A DNA stretch of 64,000 nt from Chitinophaga filiformis (GCF_021646545.1 NZ_JAKIRP010000016.1:1-64000); one strand, 5' to 3'. Shown: positions 26,805 to 36,416, counted from the first letter of the stretch. Notes: generated by a model from the sequence alone, not told the origin. A program made the numbers and translations.

Positions 26805-26836
26805 ACACCCTTCAAATCGTTAAATCTGAAGGGTGT
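26805..26836 (-). terminator. Terminator-like hairpin
   Basis: Perfect 10-bp stem ACACCCTTCA / TGAAGGGTGT with a 12-nt loop, immediately downstream of the membrane-protein gene on the minus strand. Confidence 0.65.
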
Positions 26837-26866
26837 CCAGCTAAACTTGTCCTGTAACAACCACGA

Positions 26867-27322
26867 TCAATTAAACTTAAACACACCCAGCACAAAAATG
26901 CTGAACAGCAAAAGCAGCTGCGCCAGATAGAACAGCATCATTTTCTGCTTCAGGCTGCCAACACCTGCACCACTATCTGCAGCAACCATTGCATTCATCC
27001 TGTTGCCCAGTGATTTCCCCACAAAACCAGCACCAATGCCAATTAGTACCAGTACGATCTTTATCCTGAACCAAAGCTGTTCTGCAAAAACACCTTTTGT
27101 CAGGTACATGAGCGAGAAGCCGGAAAGTAATAGTAAGCCCATGCCGATGCCAATGATCATAGGAAGCCTGGCACCCAGTTCCATCACCGTTAATGCCTTG
27201 GCTTTGTCAGTTACATAAAATTTCCAGAAACGGCGGTTCATCAGATAACTGATAAAAGTCGTTCCGGCGGCTAATGTCAATCCTGTAATGTGTACCAGTA
27301 AACTCAGAAGGAACAGATTCAT
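26867..27322 (-). CDS. Four-helix integral membrane protein (DUF2269/CopD-like)
   Basis: A 151-residue protein starting MNLFLLSLLVHITGLTLAAG at 27322; the open frame continues upstream but that part overlaps the divergent AraC promoter. It has four predicted membrane helices (about 3-23, 48-70, 82-102 and 128-149) with a basic cytoplasmic loop (NRRFWKFYVTDKAK). The pattern resembles small DUF2269 or CopD-domain membrane proteins; function unknown. It is divergent from the AraC gene at 27408 with an 85-nt gap, suggesting regulation by it. Confidence 0.75.
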   Translation of the reverse strand: MNLFLLSLLVHITGLTLAAGTTFISYLMNRRFWKFYVTDKAKALTVMELGARLPMIIGIGMGLLLLSGFSLMYLTKGVFAEQLWFRIKIVLVLIGIGAGFVGKSLGNRMNAMVAADSGAGVGSLKQKMMLFYLAQLLLLFSIFVLGVFKFN

Positions 27323-27407
27323 AGCGTTCTTGTTTTGATGCGAAGGTGGGCCGGTTCCCAAAATTTTATTTACATTTAAGGGAGTTAAATTTATATCTGA
27401 GGAACAC

Positions 27408-28385
27408 ATGCCATTTGAGATCAAGCATATTGCCAGCAACCAGATAGTCCGTCACAGTGACGCACCCGATAGTGATGCCAATAGCTCCGACCTCATAGAA
27501 CACACCAACCGCATCGCGTTGCCGTTCGCTGATGCTGTGCTGTCGCATTGGCAATTTGACGGTATTCGTATGATACATACCAACTGGCATTATAAGACCC
27601 GTTCAGATATGGCCTTCCGCTTTGACGAAGATGTTGTGCAAATGCATTTCAATCTCCGTGGCAAATTGCTGCTTAATTCCGTTCAACACGGGAATCTGCT
27701 CTCCTTTGAACATAATCAGCATAACATACTCTACGGCAATAGCAATGCCGGTACCATCAGCAATGAACATTTGCATGCCTCTCAGTTCCAGATCCAGTTT
27801 CCCCGCGAGCGCTTCCTGAAATTAACAGAAAACGCCAACGATACCCTGAAGCGCTTTTCTGAAAATATCGTATCCGGAAAGCCGGTATTGATCGCTGACC
27901 AGCATCTGCCGATAGATCTGCCAATGCAACAAACGATCGACGCTATTCTTAACTGCAAATATCAACAGGGGCTCAAGAAAATGTTCCTCCTGTCCAAGGC
28001 CATTGAACTACTGGTATTGCAGGCAGAAGCGTTTAACCGCCCCCCTAAAAAGGCCGTTGCCCGTACTGATTATGATAAAGACCGCATCCATTATGCGAGG
28101 GAGTACGTGCTGCAACACATAGACAACCCGCCCGGTCTGTCAGAGCTTGCCCGCATAGCAGGTCTGAATGAATACAAACTGAAACGCGGATTTAAAGAAA
28201 TGTTTCAGATCACCGTGTTCGGCTATCTTGCGGAAAAGCGCCTGGAGTTATCGCGGGATTATTTATCCGATCCTAATAAATCCGTGACCGAAATTGCAAA
28301 CCTGTTAGGGTACTCGTCTGTACAACATTTCAGCGCTGCGTTTAAGAAAAAGTTCGGGCACCCGCCCAGAGAAGAAAAGATGTAG
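27408..28385 (+). CDS. AraC family transcriptional regulator
   Basis: A 325-residue regulator. The N-terminal domain contains a beta-rich sensing region (DEDVVQMHFNLRGKLLLN, ...LHASQFQIQFPRERFLKLT). The C-terminal AraC domain has GLSELARIAGLNEYKLKRGF and VTEIANLLGYSSVQHFSAAF. This layout is like the PchR-type siderophore/iron regulators. It is divergent from the four-helix membrane protein and lies 29 nt upstream of a second AraC gene, an uncommon tandem. Confidence 0.9.
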   Translation: MPFEIKHIASNQIVRHSDAPDSDANSSDLIEHTNRIALPFADAVLSHWQFDGIRMIHTNWHYKTRSDMAFRFDEDVVQMHFNLRGKLLLNSVQHGNLLSFEHNQHNILYGNSNAGTISNEHLHASQFQIQFPRERFLKLTENANDTLKRFSENIVSGKPVLIADQHLPIDLPMQQTIDAILNCKYQQGLKKMFLLSKAIELLVLQAEAFNRPPKKAVARTDYDKDRIHYAREYVLQHIDNPPGLSELARIAGLNEYKLKRGFKEMFQITVFGYLAEKRLELSRDYLSDPNKSVTEIANLLGYSSVQHFSAAFKKKFGHPPREEKM

Positions 28386-28414
28386 CCACAATTCAGGCCC
28401 GTATATTTTTTATT

Positions 28415-29278
28415 ATGGCGACAGATATAAAGTCATACAGATTCAAAGCAGGATTCCGGCACGAGATAGAGGTGCAGCCGTTAAAGAAATTATATACCGA
28501 GCACCGGGATATCCTTGTCCAGCCACATCGCGCTGATTTCTATCACATCTTCTGGTTTCAGCAGGCGCCACAGGTACACGTGGTCGATTTCAAGCCTGTC
28601 CGCAACCTGAATAACACCCTGCTGTTTGTCAACAAGCATCAGGTACAAACCTTTCAGCAAAGTCAGAAAGTTACAGGAAAGGTGTTGTTATTCACGGATG
28701 ACTTTTTTGCCAAATCAAACGATGATCTCCTGTTCCTCAAAAATTCCATTCTGTTCAATGATTTTCTGGATACCGCCACGCTTAAACTGTCTGCAAGGTC
28801 AAAGCCGCTCATTGCCTGTTTCACTGAAATAGAAAACGAACTTCCTGAAAAGGAAGATGCTTATACATATGACATTCTCCGGAACCTCCTTCATACCCTT
28901 CTATTGCGTTGCGAACGTGAGTATAGACGACTGGGGCATCATGAAATAAAAAAAGGCGCCGATCTTGACTATACCACCTTATTTAAAGACCTTTTAAATA
29001 ATCAATATAAAGGGCTGCGGTCCGTTAACGGATATGCCGGTCAAATGAATGTTTCCGAAAAGCGCCTTACCAACGCCACTACAAAGACACTTGGCAAAAC
29101 ACCGAAAGAACTGATAGATGAACGTGTAATGCTGGAAGCGAAGCGGCTCCTTGTGCATACGCTTTATTCAATCAAGGAAATCGGCTATGAACTGGGTTTC
29201 GACGAACCCACCAACTTTATCAAATTCTTTAAAAAACACGCGGAAAAGACGCCCATAGAGTTCCGCGAAAGCCACTAA
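28415..29278 (+). CDS. AraC family transcriptional regulator
   Basis: A 287-residue regulator with an AraC-ligand-binding cupin N-terminus (HRADFYHIFWFQQAPQVHVV) and a C-terminal double helix-turn-helix ending YSIKEIGYELGFDEPTNFIK followed by FFKKHAEKTPIEFRE. It follows the other AraC gene by 29 nt, but the two are not close copies (different N-terminal domains). The NTF2-like gene downstream begins 94 nt later and may be its target. Confidence 0.9.
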   Translation: MATDIKSYRFKAGFRHEIEVQPLKKLYTEHRDILVQPHRADFYHIFWFQQAPQVHVVDFKPVRNLNNTLLFVNKHQVQTFQQSQKVTGKVLLFTDDFFAKSNDDLLFLKNSILFNDFLDTATLKLSARSKPLIACFTEIENELPEKEDAYTYDILRNLLHTLLLRCEREYRRLGHHEIKKGADLDYTTLFKDLLNNQYKGLRSVNGYAGQMNVSEKRLTNATTKTLGKTPKELIDERVMLEAKRLLVHTLYSIKEIGYELGFDEPTNFIKFFKKHAEKTPIEFRESH

Positions 29279-29372
29279 TCCCCCCGTTCCCAAAAGTATC
29301 ATACATCGTCCGATTTTGACCTTTCCCGGCCCAGGGTATTGGAAGACCTTTGCTATGTCAAAACGAAACTGA

Positions 29373-30218
29373 ATGAAATTTAAAGCGATCACTTATCTGG
29401 CAGTATCTGCACTGATAATACCAGCACTATTTATTTACGCGACAAAACCCAGGCATATGGAAAAAAAAGAAAAAGTTATAGCGCTTTTAAAAGCTATTGA
29501 AACAGGCGCCAGTGAACCTGTTGCCGTAATTAATCCCAATAAATACATCCAGCATAACCTCGGCGCTGAAGATGGATTAGCGGGTTTCGGAAAGCTACTG
29601 CAACAACTGCCGCCAAAATCAGCGAAAGTGAATACCGTAAGAGTATTCCAGGATGGCGATTATGTGTTTGCGCACACTGACTACAACTTCTTCGGTCCAA
29701 AGATCGGATTTGACATCTTCCGTTTCGAGGACGGCAAAATTGTGGAGCACTGGGACAACCTGCAGGAAAAGCCATCTACACCGAATCCCAGCGGCCATAC
29801 AATGACAGACGGATCAACGGAGGCAAAAGATCCGGATAAGACGGCTGTTAACAAACAACTGGTCAAAAATTTCGTTGAAGATATTCTTGTAAATGGTAAA
29901 ATGGAGAAGCTGACCGGATACTTCAATGGCGACAATTATATCCAACACAATCCACAGATACCTGACCAGCTCTCCGGATTAGGTGCTGCATTGAGCGAGA
30001 TGGCGAAGCAGGGCATCACGATGAAATACGACAAGATTCACAAAGTACTGGGAGAAGGCAATTTTGTTTTAGTAGTAAGCGAAGGACATCTTGGCGGCAA
30101 GCATTCATCATTCTATGACCTTTTCAGGGTAGAGAATGGTAAAATAGCAGAACATTGGGATACGATTGAAGAAATACCAGCAAAAGACCAATGGAAGAAC
30201 AATAATGGCAAATTCTAA
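29373..30218 (+). CDS. Exported protein with two tandem SnoaL/NTF2-like domains
   Basis: A 281-residue protein with an N-terminal hydrophobic segment (LAVSALIIPALFIYA) and two homologous NTF2-fold units, about residues 30-130 and 150-270. The internal duplication is visible: NKYIQHNLGAEDGLAGFGKL versus DNYIQHNPQIPDQLSGLGAA, and FDIFRFEDGKIVEHWDNLQE versus YDLFRVENGKIAEHWDTIEE. Such SnoaL-like domains bind small ligands or act as isomerases. Likely anchored to or released past the inner membrane. A strong terminator follows. Confidence 0.88.
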   Translation: MKFKAITYLAVSALIIPALFIYATKPRHMEKKEKVIALLKAIETGASEPVAVINPNKYIQHNLGAEDGLAGFGKLLQQLPPKSAKVNTVRVFQDGDYVFAHTDYNFFGPKIGFDIFRFEDGKIVEHWDNLQEKPSTPNPSGHTMTDGSTEAKDPDKTAVNKQLVKNFVEDILVNGKMEKLTGYFNGDNYIQHNPQIPDQLSGLGAALSEMAKQGITMKYDKIHKVLGEGNFVLVVSEGHLGGKHSSFYDLFRVENGKIAEHWDTIEEIPAKDQWKNNNGKF

Positions 30219-30250
30219 CAGTATTCTTTTGTGATTGTATGTTATAGAAG

Positions 30251-30278
30251 AAAGCCCACTCAATTTGAAGTGGGCTTT
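30251..30278. terminator. Bidirectional intrinsic terminator
   Basis: Perfect 10-bp stem AAAGCCCACT / AGTGGGCTTT with an 8-nt loop, between the convergent NTF2-like and sulfatase genes. Confidence 0.85.
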
Positions 30279-30323
30279 CAAATTTCAGGAAAGCGCTTTC
30301 ACTTTTAAAAAGATTTATTACCA

Positions 30324-31874
30324 CTAAGCTGAAATACTATCCAGCTGAGATTCCTGTACCTGCTCCGTTTCCTGCGGAGCCCTCACTCTCAGCTTATCTA
30401 TAATCAGCTGATGCAGTTGTTTTGCGAGATCGTCCCGGATTTCCCGGTATGCCGGATCATATGCAAGGTTAGTATATTCAGAAGGATCGTTCACCAGATC
30501 ATACAGCTCAAACTGGTTGTAATAAGCACCTGCTGCATCAAAATAATAACTAAACTTCCATTTCTCCGTACGAATGCAGCGGATACGATTTGCGGCATTT
30601 ACGGCCGACCATTGGCTGTTGGATCCTGCCTTTGTATCATCATAAGTAAACAATATGCTATCCTGTACAGGAATGCCTTCCTCTATAATTGGCAACAGGC
30701 TGGTGCCTGCCAGTCCTGTAGGAGGGTTCGACACATTGGCAATCTCCAGGAACGTAGGCATTATATCTGCCAGTGTCGCCAGCGCCATTGAGTGCTGCGC
30801 CTGGTCGCCGGAAAACAAAACAGGATTGGAGATGACCAGCGGAATCCTCAATGCTTCTTCGTAAGCCACAAAGGTCTTCTGACGCAATCCACCATGTGCA
30901 AGCCCCATTTCTCCATGGTCTGAAGTAAAGGTAACGATAGCTGCATCTGCCAGGCTTTTCCCGTTACTATCTTTGGCATACAATTCTTTGATCAGGTGAC
31001 CGATCTCTTTATCGACCCAGCTTAACAGATAGCCATAAAAATTTATGTAATTCAACTTTTGCTCCGTTGTAGCCAAAGGCCCTAATAAACCTGCCATTCC
31101 TATCAGGATCTGTTCCTGGGCCATTGGTTTTTTATTGGCCAGCAAGTGCTCATTCACGGTATCAGGTAACCCGATTTCCCTTCCGGACCAGGAATCGGAG
31201 TGATATCCTGAGGTGCCGGCTGTATTCGGATAAGCCAATACATCGTGCGGATTCACCAGCGATACGATCAGGCAATATGGCTTGTGATGACCTGCCGCCC
31301 TTCTGGCTTTTACCTCCTGCAGATATTTGATCGCTTCTGCCACATACCGGGCATCATGATTGGCAAATCCACCGCCAAAATTTAATGGGTTCACGTCTTC
31401 TCCTGCATCTGGCGATATCCAGCCCATGGCGCCGAATAAAGCTATATCCGCAGGTGTTAAATTGTCGTAATTGGTCACCGCACCGTTGCCGGCCACACCT
31501 TTACTCATATGCCACTTACCACGATACTGTACATCATAACCTTCATTCCAGAGTACATTCATGATGTTTGGCAAAGATGGACTAAGGGTTGGTTCCGCAG
31601 GCGATAAAGGTCCTCCTATGGTCAGTGTCTGGGAAACCATATGTTTGGCCGGGTAAAGACCGGTGAATAATGTAGCCCTGCTGGGTGAACACATACAGGT
31701 GTTACAGAAAGCCCTGTCGAAACTGAATCCGTTCTTTTTAAGGAAGGTAAGTGTTGGGAGATGCTGCTCCTCCCATCCCGGTGGAAAATGTTGTGTTGCA
31801 CGCTGTTCATCAGTAATGATCAGGATAATGTCTGGCTGCTCGCCAAGTTGCGCTAACTTTTTTTTGAAGTCCAT
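30324..31874 (-). CDS. Sulfatase (type I, Cys-type, formylglycine-dependent)
   Basis: A 516-residue alkaline-phosphatase-superfamily sulfatase. The metal-binding start is PDIILIITDEQRATQ, and the modification site is CSPSR (Cys62 to Arg66), where Cys would be converted to formylglycine by a separate maturase (none in the window). TFTSDHGEMGLAHGG is the second metal site. No convincing signal peptide precedes the domain, which is unusual for glycan sulfatases and suggests a cytoplasmic or choline-sulfatase-like role. The substrate cannot be read from sequence. It is a single-gene unit. Confidence 0.92.
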   Translation of the reverse strand: MDFKKKLAQLGEQPDIILIITDEQRATQHFPPGWEEQHLPTLTFLKKNGFSFDRAFCNTCMCSPSRATLFTGLYPAKHMVSQTLTIGGPLSPAEPTLSPSLPNIMNVLWNEGYDVQYRGKWHMSKGVAGNGAVTNYDNLTPADIALFGAMGWISPDAGEDVNPLNFGGGFANHDARYVAEAIKYLQEVKARRAAGHHKPYCLIVSLVNPHDVLAYPNTAGTSGYHSDSWSGREIGLPDTVNEHLLANKKPMAQEQILIGMAGLLGPLATTEQKLNYINFYGYLLSWVDKEIGHLIKELYAKDSNGKSLADAAIVTFTSDHGEMGLAHGGLRQKTFVAYEEALRIPLVISNPVLFSGDQAQHSMALATLADIMPTFLEIANVSNPPTGLAGTSLLPIIEEGIPVQDSILFTYDDTKAGSNSQWSAVNAANRIRCIRTEKWKFSYYFDAAGAYYNQFELYDLVNDPSEYTNLAYDPAYREIRDDLAKQLHQLIIDKLRVRAPQETEQVQESQLDSISA

Positions 31875-32531
31875 GGTGTATTGTGTTTTTATTAGGAAAT
31901 ATGGAATAACGTAAAGCTATATCGGGGCACTGTTCACTGTGGGGCGAGCAATTGAATAGTTTCAACACCAACGTTAAAACATCTATGCATGAAGAATATT
32001 AACGACGTTACGACATTTCGACCTGTTCCAGGCTTAAGGGATTAAGTCAAATCAGATGAAGGCCCCAGGCGTAATTTCAGGATGCGCCTGTCCGGGAATC
32101 CCCCGTCTCTCCTATATTTCATAGTATTCCCAAATGCTTTGATCTCTGCATTAAATATTCGATCCCCTTTTACTAACCAAATAGTATTCTTTTTGTTCAA
32201 TCACCGTTGCTATCTCCATATTTCAAAGTCTTTGAGCTGGAACGTCTATATCAACACCTACATAATGCTTCTGCACCAATGTCCAACCCAGGAATCCCGC
32301 AATCAAAGTCAACACAAAGCCAATCGCCGTAAGCAGGATGGCGGCGCCTGCGTCCGGATGCCACCACAAGCTAATGCGTTCATTTTTAACCTGTTATCAC
32401 TCAAATCCGGTCAGAAGTATAAAATAGCATTATAGTTTTTTAATGCTTATACCTGCCCACTCCTACTGGAATTACTATTGGAATCGAATGCTTGTTTACA
32501 GACATAGGTTTGATTTTGTTAATTTTGTCGG
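31875..32531. other. 657-bp stretch without an intact gene
   Basis: It holds the divergent promoter regions of the sulfatase and of the AraC gene at 32532, and a membrane-protein gene fragment at 32223-32393. TAGGTTTG at 32505-32512 fits the -7 consensus shortly before the AraC start. The remainder shows no gene or repeat. Confidence 0.5.
32223..32393 (-). pseudogene. C-terminal fragment of a DUF2231-like membrane protein
   Basis: A 56-codon stretch between in-frame stops (upstream TAA at 32396-32394, terminal TGA at 32225-32223) reads as a membrane helix flanked by typical DUF2231 residues: WWHPDAGAAILLTAIGF, LIAGFLGWTLVQKHYVGV, ending DVPAQRL. There is no start codon at the front. The rest of the gene is missing, so this is a relic rather than a small protein, though a tiny membrane peptide cannot be fully excluded. 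Confidence 0.6.
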
Positions 32532-33416
32532 ATGAAAAGTCATCCTGTATGTACAGCTGCCGCATTCCAGGCGGCTGATTTGAAATTGAAAGGCTTTAAA
32601 GTCCATGAGATCACAGGCCCTGCATATGCTTCTCTTTCATATGGCAGGCGCGATTTCTATAAAATAGTACTGGCTACCGGCGACATGAACATCTGTTATG
32701 GCGATAAGACAATCGACATAAATGACACTTTCCTGTTTTTCGGCAATCCCCATATCCCCTATTCCACTGAGCACCGCTCACCTGAACAAAAAGGTTATGC
32801 CTGCCTGTTTACGGAAGAATTTATCGGAAGCAGGGACAGGAAGGAAAGTTTACTGAATGCCACTATATTCCGTTTTGACGGGATACCGGTGATTCCCATA
32901 AACAGCGAACAGGCAACGTTTATTGAAGGACTTTATCAAAGGATGTTGTCTGTATACAGCGGTGATTATGACCGGAAGGACGAAATGCTCAGAAGCTGCA
33001 TAGACCTGATTATTCACGAAGCATTGAGCATTCAGCCACAACAGGAACTGAAGCAAAGAAACGCTGCCGCGAGGATCACCGGCTTATTTACCGAATTACT
33101 CGAAAAGCAATTCCCCATAGAAACTATGGCAGACCCACTCCGGTTGAGAACAGCCCAGGACTTTGCAGAAAGTCTGGCCGTTCACGTTAACTATCTCAAT
33201 CGTTCCGTAAAGGAAATTACCGGCAAACCCATTTCTGTACATATCGCTGAGCGCATTGCGGCAGAAGCAAAAGCGCTTTTACAGCATACCAACTGGAGCG
33301 TAGCCGACATTGCCTATGCCCTGGGTTTTGAATACCCCAGCTACTTTAACAACTATTTCAAACGTGTAAGCGGCATTACCCCCAACGCTTTCCGGAAGAA
33401 TAAGGGGAAAGTATGA
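32532..33416 (+). CDS. AraC family transcriptional regulator
   Basis: A 294-residue regulator with a cupin-like N-terminus (ITGPAYASLSYGRRDFYKIV; ...DTFLFFGNPHIPYSTEHR) and a C-terminal AraC domain (AQDFAESLAVHVNYLNRSVK; WSVADIAYALGFEYPSYFNN). It is upstream of, and collinear with, the alpha/beta hydrolase at 33545 (gap 128 nt), its likely target. It is close in style to the AraC gene at 44733. Confidence 0.9.
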   Translation: MKSHPVCTAAAFQAADLKLKGFKVHEITGPAYASLSYGRRDFYKIVLATGDMNICYGDKTIDINDTFLFFGNPHIPYSTEHRSPEQKGYACLFTEEFIGSRDRKESLLNATIFRFDGIPVIPINSEQATFIEGLYQRMLSVYSGDYDRKDEMLRSCIDLIIHEALSIQPQQELKQRNAAARITGLFTELLEKQFPIETMADPLRLRTAQDFAESLAVHVNYLNRSVKEITGKPISVHIAERIAAEAKALLQHTNWSVADIAYALGFEYPSYFNNYFKRVSGITPNAFRKNKGKV

Positions 33417-33544
33417 AAATCATAATTTTTCGTTTGATTCTCTTTAAAATTGACCGTTGGTTAAGCGGAGCTTTGTGTTCATAAAACAAATGCAGCAATC
33501 AGCCACTACGTCTGATTGCAGATTAAACTTATAACACAGGCATC

Positions 33545-34519
33545 ATGGAAAAAGAAGCATCAATTGGATTAGAAGCATCGGCGACGACTGTACACGGAAA
33601 TGGAATTATCAGTACAGCTACACAGGTCGTATCTGTAAGTCCCGTCGTACTGTCTGCGCCCGGACGTGGCGTGGACCTGCAGGTACGCGTTTCTGCACCC
33701 GTTACAGGCAATAAGCTACCGGTCATTGTCTTTGCGCATGGTTACGGCTCCTCATTAGACGGCTATGCGCCGCTCGTTAATTTCTGGGCGTCTCACGGCT
33801 TCGTTGTGATACAACCCACTTTCCTTGACTCGAGAACACTTGGCCTCAGCCCTGAAGATCCGAGAACACCCGTTATCTGGCGGTTTCGTGTGGAGGATAT
33901 GAAGCGCATCCTGGATCATCTTGACGTTTTTGAAGACGCTCTTCCGGGACTTAAGGGACGCGTTGACCATAGCCGCATTGCCGCCGTCGGTCATTCGTTT
34001 GGTGCGCAAACAACAGGCATGCTGTTAGGCGCACGGATTATTGGTGCTGATGGCAAACCGGGACAAGATATGTCTGACCCACGCATCAAGGCCGGCGTGT
34101 TACTTTGCGCGGCGGGCCGCGGTGGCGCAGACCTCACCCCCTTTGCAGCGGCACACTTTCCGTTTATGAATCCCAGTTATGCAGAGATGACTACACCGAC
34201 GCTCGTAGTGTGGGGCGACAAAGATGATTCTTTCCTCACCGTCCGGGGACCGGAGTGGTTCATGGACCCGTATACGCTGAGTACAGGGCCTAAATCATTG
34301 CTTACCCTGTTTGGAGGCGAACATTTGCTCGGTGGAATTTCCGGATACCTGGTAACCGAAACAACAGATGAAAATCCTGCACGTGTTGCAGCAGTTCAAC
34401 GCCTTACCTGGGCATACCTCCGCAGCCAGCTCTATCCTGAAGATCGCGCCTGGTCTATAGCGCGTACTGAGTTGATGGAAAGTCCGGATCCGATAGGCCG
34501 CGTTGAAGAGAAAGCATGA
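33545..34519 (+). CDS. Alpha/beta hydrolase (chlorophyllase/dienelactone-hydrolase-like)
   Basis: A 324-residue cytoplasmic hydrolase without signal peptide. It shows the oxyanion-hole strand LPVIVFAHGYGSS, the nucleophile elbow AAVGHSFGAQT (GxSxG), an Asp-bearing strand TPTLVVWGDKDDSF and a C-terminal His in GGEHLLGG. The overall pattern resembles chlorophyllase and PAF-acetylhydrolase-like enzymes that hydrolyse ester bonds. It follows an AraC gene and is terminated by a strong hairpin. Confidence 0.88.
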   Translation: MEKEASIGLEASATTVHGNGIISTATQVVSVSPVVLSAPGRGVDLQVRVSAPVTGNKLPVIVFAHGYGSSLDGYAPLVNFWASHGFVVIQPTFLDSRTLGLSPEDPRTPVIWRFRVEDMKRILDHLDVFEDALPGLKGRVDHSRIAAVGHSFGAQTTGMLLGARIIGADGKPGQDMSDPRIKAGVLLCAAGRGGADLTPFAAAHFPFMNPSYAEMTTPTLVVWGDKDDSFLTVRGPEWFMDPYTLSTGPKSLLTLFGGEHLLGGISGYLVTETTDENPARVAAVQRLTWAYLRSQLYPEDRAWSIARTELMESPDPIGRVEEKA

Positions 34520-34546
34520 TACAAAACTAACAGCACTAAATACAAA

Positions 34547-34571
34547 CAGCTGGTGGTATTCCCACCAGCTG
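34547..34571. terminator. Bidirectional intrinsic terminator
   Basis: Perfect 10-bp stem CAGCTGGTGG / CCACCAGCTG with a 5-nt loop, between the convergent hydrolase and secreted-protein genes. Confidence 0.85.
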
Positions 34572-34593
34572 CCTTAAAAATATTTTGTACCTG

Positions 34594-35169
34594 TTATTTC
34601 ATTCTTTGATTGATCTTTCCCTGCGTGGACCCAAGCAGGTTGATAGACTGCTGCAGACGATCGTACGCTACACTTGCATCAAGGGCTAAGTCACGTTTAC
34701 TTACATCCAGACCAGCCAGGAAAGCCTCAAGATTGGACAGGAACTGGGTGCCATCACTGTTCAGCACATTAAATATCTTGTCGTTCAAACGGTCACCTTC
34801 TGCCCGTAATTCATTGTTGGTAAGGTCCGTAACATTGCGCATCTGCCTGATCACATCCCCCATCTGCGTCTTCAGCACCTCCAGGTTTTCCGGATCCTTC
34901 TTACCCGGGGCCGTGTTGTTGCGGAAGATATTATCAGAAAGATTTTTCCTTGTCTTCATGTAAATAGTGAGATCCCTTTTGAGCGCTTCAAAACTGCGGC
35001 TCAGCTCCTCTCCCTTTTCCTTAGTAAAGTATTTGTCTACATCATTATCGAGATGTTTGGTCCAGTTCAGCAGACTCATGGAAACATCTACCACCGGTAG
35101 CGTTTGAGCAAAAGTCGTGGTGGCGAATAACAAGACGATAGCGAGCATTAAAATGCGGCGAAAGATCAT
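34594..35169 (-). CDS. Secreted helical protein of unknown function
   Basis: A 191-residue protein with a clear signal peptide (MIFRRILMLAIVLLFATTTFAQ). The mature part is almost entirely alpha-helical and charged (KGEELSRSFEALKRDLTIYM, DVIRQMRNVTDLTNNELRAE), likely a coiled-coil or helical bundle in the periplasm. I do not recognise the family. It is isolated, with terminators on the downstream side and a 297-nt divergent spacer upstream. Confidence 0.75.
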   Translation of the reverse strand: MIFRRILMLAIVLLFATTTFAQTLPVVDVSMSLLNWTKHLDNDVDKYFTKEKGEELSRSFEALKRDLTIYMKTRKNLSDNIFRNNTAPGKKDPENLEVLKTQMGDVIRQMRNVTDLTNNELRAEGDRLNDKIFNVLNSDGTQFLSNLEAFLAGLDVSKRDLALDASVAYDRLQQSINLLGSTQGKINQRMK

Positions 35170-35359
35170 TTTTTACTGAAAATAAGCAATTTATAAAATA
35201 TGTTGTTCGTTCCCCGAGAGGACTGCCGGTTCGGCCGCCTCCCTGTCCCGGCCATTGTCAAGCACAGTTTAGGAATATACAGCCCATTAACGCCCAGCGC
35301 TTTTATAATATTTTACACAGGAGTTTTTATTTCACGCATTACAAATAATTAAAATACTA

Positions 35360-35367
35360 TATATTTG
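35360..35367 (+). promoter_or_regulatory. Possible -7 promoter box for the lipoprotein gene
   Basis: TATATTTG fits TAnnTTTG exactly, about 100 nt before the start codon at 35467. No good -33 TTG/TTTG box is seen at the expected distance, so the call is weak. The rest of the 297-bp spacer (35170-35466) is AT-rich with nothing else evident. Confidence 0.35.
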
Positions 35368-35466
35368 CGCCGGCATCATGAGAATGTTTAACCTTTTCAG
35401 TTAACATAACCCATTATAATACATTGCCCTTTAATATTTAAATCAGAAATCTATACAAAAAAACCT

Positions 35467-36279
35467 ATGAAGAAACTGTTATTCAGTGCCGCCGCACTTG
35501 TGGTATTGTTTGCTGCCTGCAGCAAAGATGACGACAATACACCTCAATCCGGAAAGAAATACCTGCTGCACATACTTTCTGAAGAAGACAGCCTCGAGAT
35601 AACATATGATGCTGCCTACAACATGAAAAAAATAGGCAACTATTCTACTTCAACAGAAATTACTGAGTTGACCTATGAAAATGGTAAACTTACAAAGAAG
35701 AGCGGTAGTTATGACGGAGGTGAAATGAAACTGATTGAGACGTTTGATTACAACAGCGCAGGTAAACTGCTGAGGACAAACTTCTTTGTTTCAAGTGGCG
35801 CCAGATCCCGCTACGATAGTCTGGCTTACGATGCTAATGGTCGTGTAACTGCTTTATATGAACTTGGCTCTGAGATCGGTGGGACTTACAAGATACGGCA
35901 TAAATATGCCTACATCTGGGACAGCAAGGGAAATGTTACCAGAACAGTGCTGCTGGCTGTAACTGATGGTGTTGAATCAAAGGATAGCTCTATTACTGAC
36001 TATACCTATGATGACAAAGTAAACTTTGCATCCAGACAACCGGAGTTTTTCGCGCTGGAAGTTGAGGATCCTGCTTTCGGATTGTCTGTTAATAATGTAG
36101 TTAAATCTATAGAAACGTCTAACACTAATCCGGGTTATGTGTTAACTGTAACCGAACAATTCACTTACGACGAAGACGGATATCCTGTTACAAGAAAAGA
36201 AGTGGAGACTGAAACACTGAACGGTACAGTAGTACACACTTATGAAGATGCCTTCAGATACCGTTATATCAAAAAATAA
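35467..36279 (+). CDS. Lipoprotein with repeated beta-strand (YD/RHS-like) motifs
   Basis: A 270-residue lipoprotein: signal peptide and lipobox LLFAACSKDDD. The mature protein is made of short repeats of the form (T/D)Y-x-x-x-G-(K/R)-(L/V)-x-x (ITELTYENGKLTKKSG, ETFDYNSAGKLLRTNFF, LAYDANGRVTALYE, EQFTYDEDGYPVTRKE), like the DUF4595 or YD-repeat lipoproteins of Bacteroidota. It probably sits in the outer membrane; role unknown. It has its own long leader and a strong terminator. Confidence 0.85.
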   Translation: MKKLLFSAAALVVLFAACSKDDDNTPQSGKKYLLHILSEEDSLEITYDAAYNMKKIGNYSTSTEITELTYENGKLTKKSGSYDGGEMKLIETFDYNSAGKLLRTNFFVSSGARSRYDSLAYDANGRVTALYELGSEIGGTYKIRHKYAYIWDSKGNVTRTVLLAVTDGVESKDSSITDYTYDDKVNFASRQPEFFALEVEDPAFGLSVNNVVKSIETSNTNPGYVLTVTEQFTYDEDGYPVTRKEVETETLNGTVVHTYEDAFRYRYIKK

Positions 36280-36290
36280 ACGACAATTAT

Positions 36291-36325
36291 ATCAGGTGTT
36301 TTCTCCGATAGAGGAAACACCTGAT
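36291..36325 (+). terminator. Intrinsic terminator with T-run
   Basis: Stem ATCAGGTGTTT / AAACACCTGAT (11 bp) followed by eight Ts broken only by C, right after the lipoprotein gene. Confidence 0.9.
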
Positions 36326-36416
36326 TTTTTTCTTCAGTTACCACAGGATGTCCCCCCTCACTATCCTCCTCACTGATAAGCTATCCCGTGGTGCTATTGT
36401 TTAAATAACTATCTAT

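Noticed and set aside
32082..32435. 117-codon plus-strand open frame
   Set aside because: It is antisense to the DUF2231-like fragment and has no recognisable protein features.
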